A stretch of 64,000 bases of DNA from an uncultured Prevotella sp. (GTDB lineage Bacteria; Bacteroidota; Bacteroidia; Bacteroidales; Bacteroidaceae): contig CAMBOI010000008.1 in the NCBI GenBank assembly GCA_945869265.1, forward strand, positions 19,720 through 83,719, given 5' to 3'. The translations under genes and the position numbers were made by a program. The notes under the pieces were generated by a model. It searched no databases. It saw only the letters and a list, made by a program, of their open reading frames with translations, and was not told the origin of the DNA. Below, piece after piece: positions 61,300-64,000 of this stretch. Numbering within the stretch: position 1 is the stretch's first letter; each line of letters opens with the position of its first letter.

Positions 61300-62472
61300 T
61301 TAACTTCCCACAATTTCCCTTTTCACTTCCTCGATTATCTCTTTCATCTCGTCGTCAAATGTGTCGCCCTTGGATTCTATCCACATCCTTGCCACATCGG
61401 TGGTGTCGAGTTGCTTGAATTCGGATGTGGTAAACACCTGCCGTTCCTTTTCCTTTTGTGCCGACTCCTTCCTTTTGGCGTTGATGATGCAAAACCGGCA
61501 ATCCTTTTCTGATGCTATCATGCTCGCCTCGTCGTTGGCTCCCGATGTCAGGTAGTTTTCCACCTCCACGTTGAGTCGAATGTATGACGGAATGTTGTCA
61601 GGATAATTCGCAAATTCTCGTTTCACCTCCTCCCATTCGGCAAATCCCTCCTGCGGGATATTCACCAGAGGTCGAGGGTTGTTTATCTCCAATGGTGTTA
61701 CCTGCGGGATGGCTCCATGAGCTTCACATTCCACGAGCATCACGCAATGGCGGTTGCCTCGATACACCTCGTCGAAACTCATGGCTATCGGAGTGCCGCA
61801 ATAATATATCCTTCCGTCGGAGTCCAACTTCTGATATTTGTGGATATGTCCGAGGGCGATGTAGTCATATCCCTCACCAAAGACGTTGAGTTCCTGACAT
61901 CCCAATCCACCGATATTCTCATCGGTTGACATATCGTGCCCACGGTAGTCGCATCGTGCCACGGCAAGATGGGCAGAGAGAAATACGGGCAACTGCTCCT
62001 CCTTGTTCATTTCAGCCACCATCTCCTGCAATCTCACGAACACATCCTCGGGCATAAACCGGTCGGCGGCAAAGGGAACGGCAACGATATATCCCTTGCC
62101 CTCCACCTTGAAGATATAATCCTCAAGTCGGCTGTCGCGAGATATATTGCCCACCATCTCCACGCCCAGAGCCTTCCATGGAGTGCGGTATATCGTGTGT
62201 CGGCTACCGCTGTCGTGATTGCCGGCGATGCACACTATCTTCATGTCGTGATTGGCACGATGTATATCCACGAGGGCGTTGGCCAGCATTGTCTGCACCG
62301 AGGCAGATGGTTGCATAGTGTCATACACGTCGCCCGAGATGACAAAGGCGTCGGGTTTCTCTTCCTCCACAATCCTTGTCATCTGCCGCAGCATGTCGGC
62401 ATGTTCCTCCTCGCGCGAAAAGTTGTATAGCGTATGTCCGAGGTGCCAGTCGCTTGTATGTAATATCTTCAT
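61300..62472 (-). CDS. sbcD: Exonuclease subunit SbcD
   Basis: The nuclease partner of SbcC. The start at 62472 (MKILHTSDWHLGHTL) is chosen because the calcineurin-type metallophosphatase motifs begin there; an in-frame extension upstream to 62919 runs through the divergent promoter region and is rejected. Motifs are SDWHLGH, ISGDVYDT, GNHDSGSR, LSAHLAVAR and LGHIHKYQ. It is 390 residues, as expected. The first gene of the sbcDC operon, driven from the divergent promoter. Confidence 0.95.
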   Translation of the reverse strand: MKILHTSDWHLGHTLYNFSREEEHADMLRQMTRIVEEEKPDAFVISGDVYDTMQPSASVQTMLANALVDIHRANHDMKIVCIAGNHDSGSRHTIYRTPWKALGVEMVGNISRDSRLEDYIFKVEGKGYIVAVPFAADRFMPEDVFVRLQEMVAEMNKEEQLPVFLSAHLAVARCDYRGHDMSTDENIGGLGCQELNVFGEGYDYIALGHIHKYQKLDSDGRIYYCGTPIAMSFDEVYRGNRHCVMLVECEAHGAIPQVTPLEINNPRPLVNIPQEGFAEWEEVKREFANYPDNIPSYIRLNVEVENYLTSGANDEASMIASEKDCRFCIINAKRKESAQKEKERQVFTTSEFKQLDTTDVARMWIESKGDTFDDEMKEIIEEVKREIVGS

Positions 62473-62501
62473 CCTTATATTATTTAACACAGATATGGTT
62501 G

Positions 62502-62531
62502 CAAAGATACTGTTTATTTTGGTAAAACCAA
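62502..62531 (-). promoter_or_regulatory. Bacteroidetes-type promoter for sbcDC
   Basis: TTG (62529-62531) and TATCTTTG (62502-62509) on the minus strand with a 19-base spacer. Confidence 0.75.
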
Positions 62532-62570
62532 GCAAAAAAGCAAAATATTTTGGAATAAACATCAAAATAC

Positions 62571-62601
62571 TTGGAGAAACGGAAAATTGTGTGTACCTTT
62601 G
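62571..62601 (+). promoter_or_regulatory. Bacteroidetes-type promoter for the Sel1-acyltransferase gene
   Basis: TTG (62571-62573, TTGG in context) and TACCTTTG (62594-62601) with a 20-base spacer, 38 bases before the ATG. Confidence 0.8.
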
Positions 62602-62639
62602 TCGCAAATATTGATTTTTATAAAAGAAGAACTTGAAAA

Positions 62640-63377
62640 ATGAATTACTCTGAATATGATGCCGAGACGCTGTTCTCGGTGGGACGCAGGTTTCTGAATG
62701 GCGATTGTGTGGAGAAAGACATCGCCAAGGCAAAGGCAATGCTTGGACGGGCTGCCGAAATGGGGCATCCCCTTGCCCGCAAGTTGATGGAATCCATCTC
62801 TGACGACATCCAGGAGGATAAGGACGATATGACCGAATGGAGGAAGATGAGGTCGGGGGAAATGTATGACTGGACAGACCCAGTGATTGACCGCAGTCTG
62901 ACGCGCTCGCGCTTGGCATGCGAGAAATTCAACAAGTCGGGCTTCGATCATGATGACTATCGCACAGTGCTTGAGGAGATGATTCCCGGTGTGCCTAAGT
63001 CGGTCACAATCCTTCCGCCCTTTCATTGCGACCATGGCAATGGATTGCATCTCGGCGAGGGGGTGTTTGTAAATTATAATGGTATGTTTCTCGATGCGGG
63101 CGACATCACTATCGGAGCACACACGCTCATCGGCCCCAACTGCTCGCTCTACACTCCCCAGCATCCCATCGACTATCGCCAGCGTCGCAAGACTGTTGAG
63201 TCGGCTTTCCCCATAAGGATTGGAGAAGACTGTTGGCTCGGGGGCAATGTAACCGTATGCCCTGGAGTCACCATTGGCGACCGCACAGTGATAGGGGCGG
63301 GTAGTGTGGTGACCCACGACATACCCTCCGACTGTATGGCGGCAGGCAATCCCTGCAAGGTAATCAAGCAGTTATGA
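62640..63377 (+). CDS. Sel1-like repeat fused to hexapeptide acetyltransferase
   Basis: A 245-residue cytoplasmic protein. Residues 8-50 read as a Sel1-like repeat (LFSVGRRFLNGDCVEKDIAKAKAMLGRAAEMGHPLARKL). The rest is a maltose/galactoside O-acetyltransferase type: an N-terminal Mac domain (WRKMRSGEMYDWTDPVI), then left-handed helix hexapeptides (GEGVFVNYNGMFLDAGDITIGAHTLIGPNCSLYTPQHPID) with the catalytic histidine in PQHPID, and a C-terminal GAGSVVTHDIPSDCMAAGNPCKVIK. It would move acetyl from acetyl-CoA to a sugar. The Sel1 fusion is unusual for this family. Confidence 0.87.
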   Translation: MNYSEYDAETLFSVGRRFLNGDCVEKDIAKAKAMLGRAAEMGHPLARKLMESISDDIQEDKDDMTEWRKMRSGEMYDWTDPVIDRSLTRSRLACEKFNKSGFDHDDYRTVLEEMIPGVPKSVTILPPFHCDHGNGLHLGEGVFVNYNGMFLDAGDITIGAHTLIGPNCSLYTPQHPIDYRQRRKTVESAFPIRIGEDCWLGGNVTVCPGVTIGDRTVIGAGSVVTHDIPSDCMAAGNPCKVIKQL

Positions 63378-63698
63378 TTTAATCTTCCTCATCTCTACGG
63401 CTCCAAGGCATAGCATCATCGATCCGAGGCTCATCCACACCACATATTCGGAAGTGGTGTGCCCCTTGTCCAGTAACATAATTATCGAAGTCACGTACAT
63501 CAGTACAGAGGCCATATAGAACCCTATACCCTGTTTGCGATGGGCATTCGCTTCGTCACCCTTTTCCCTGAGTTTCTTGGCATTATACATACCAACACAT
63601 ACGAAAGCCACCATAAGTCCGCAAGCCACAAAAGGCCATGCTGCAAAAAAGAATTCCTGTATCATAATCTCAATCATTAAATTGTTGTTTTTGCTCAT
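63372..63698 (-). CDS. Small membrane protein of unknown family
   Basis: A 108-residue protein with three hydrophobic segments: FFFAAWPFVACGLMVAFVCVGMY, GIGFYMASVLMYVTSIIMLL, and VVWMSLGSMMLCLGAVEM. The charged loop between the first two is KLREKGDEANAHRKQ. The family is not recognised. A shorter start at MIEIM, seven residues in, is also possible. Its 3' end overlaps the last six bases of the acetyltransferase gene. The region 63699-63789 before it holds no other feature. Confidence 0.7.
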   Translation of the reverse strand: MSKNNNLMIEIMIQEFFFAAWPFVACGLMVAFVCVGMYNAKKLREKGDEANAHRKQGIGFYMASVLMYVTSIIMLLDKGHTTSEYVVWMSLGSMMLCLGAVEMRKIKS

Positions 63699-63789
63699 TA
63701 GACATCATCAGACACAGATTCACTACAAAATTTTGCTATAATTTTGCCATATCAAAATAACTTACGAAGGTTGGATAAATCAAAAAAAT

Positions 63790-63822
63790 CTCCCGAATTG
63801 TTTGGTAGTTCGGGAGTTTTTT
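63790..63822. terminator. Bidirectional Rho-independent terminator
   Basis: CTCCCGAA (63790-63797) pairs with TTCGGGAG (63809-63816) around an 11-base loop. Six Ts follow on the plus side and an A-run precedes on the other, so on the minus strand it ends the cysteine-rich gene at the window edge. Confidence 0.88.
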
Positions 63823-63851
63823 ATTATATTGTTATTATTTCTGCGACACCA

Positions 63852-64000
63852 TTATTTATTGCTTCTTATTTCCAATGTTATATCCATATACGACCGCTTG
63901 CCGTCTATATAGTCAGCATAGAGCGATTCTTCGCTTCGACCTTTAAGAACATGGCATTTGCCGCATATCTCGCAATTATGCAGACATCTCCATTCGTTCA
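63852..64000 (-). CDS. Cysteine-rich conserved protein, C-terminal part (5' end outside window)
   Basis: A minus-strand frame is open from the window edge to a stop at 63852-63854, giving the last 49 residues of a protein. They read RCLHNCEICGKCHVLKGRSE, then a segment ending KRSYMDITLEIRSNK. Four cysteines and two histidines are spaced CxxxCxxCxxCH, like a metal- or iron-sulfur-binding site. The Bacteroidetes family is familiar in form but I cannot name it. The bidirectional terminator lies 30 bases after its stop. Confidence 0.65.
   Translation of the reverse strand, partial: NEWRCLHNCEICGKCHVLKGRSEESLYADYIDGKRSYMDITLEIRSNK

Noticed and set aside
62473..62919. Long in-frame N-terminal extension of SbcD
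   Set aside because: It passes through two good promoters and the antisense of the Sel1-acetyltransferase gene; the nuclease motifs start at 62472.

Overview
The window reads as a chromosomal segment of a Bacteroidales bacterium, most likely a Prevotella-like Prevotellaceae member. This rests on Bacteroidetes-type promoters (TTG, 19-21 bases, TAnnTTTG) in front of many genes, Bacteroidetes-restricted families (DUF4421, DUF1460, DUF4827, DUF4491, a lipidated TamA-like TamL, smalltalk, HU-HIG, a two-component-type beta-propeller sensor) and a GH51 arabinofuranosidase beside a carbohydrate-sensor-like protein. The species is an inference; no rRNA lies in the window.

Layout. 1-3140: end of a Gfo/Idh/MocA oxidoreductase, then DUF4421, DUF1460 and DUF1232 genes ending in a strong terminator. 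3164-5600: divergent dnaB and ispE. 5541-15008 (minus): an eight-gene exopolysaccharide operon running receiver protein, initiating sugar-phosphate transferase, TolC-like protein, Wzz/Wzc-like protein, Wzy-like polymerase and three family 2 glycosyltransferases. 15194-16687: xylulokinase. 16782-23985 (minus): glnS, a TPR gene, dedA, manC, gmd and fcl; the last three make GDP-L-fucose from mannose-1-phosphate.

24086-31546 is the accessory part. It holds a DUF5675 gene, a VirE/BT4734-type primase-like gene, four uncharacterised small genes, and, divergently, an HU-HIG protein and the 35-residue smalltalk protein. The divergent centre carries a 58-bp perfect AT palindrome nested inside 38-bp inverted repeats. 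The block is edged by inverted copies of a long non-coding dispersed repeat that recurs at 35.6-36.1 kb.

31557-42817: C11 (clostripain) lipoprotein, GH25 lysozyme, zinc-ribbon membrane protein, riboflavin synthase with a likely structured RNA in front of it, a propeller sensor lacking its kinase, GH51, and an ECF sigma factor with a membrane partner. 42973-43045 is the initiator tRNA. 43260-56847 (plus): TetR regulator, fabG, an RluA-type pseudouridine synthase, tamB-tamL, a nucleotidyltransferase, a DHH phosphoesterase, a DUF4827 lipoprotein, glmM and DUF4491. 56856-62472 (minus): greA, sbcC and sbcD. The end holds a Sel1-acetyltransferase fusion, a small membrane protein and the 3' end of a cysteine-rich gene.

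Most is ordinary chromosome. The parts worth following are the 24-31.5 kb cassette with its palindromic centre, the promoter-driven RNA before ribE, and the unusual component set of the exopolysaccharide operon. All assignments come from reading sequence by eye; no database search was run.
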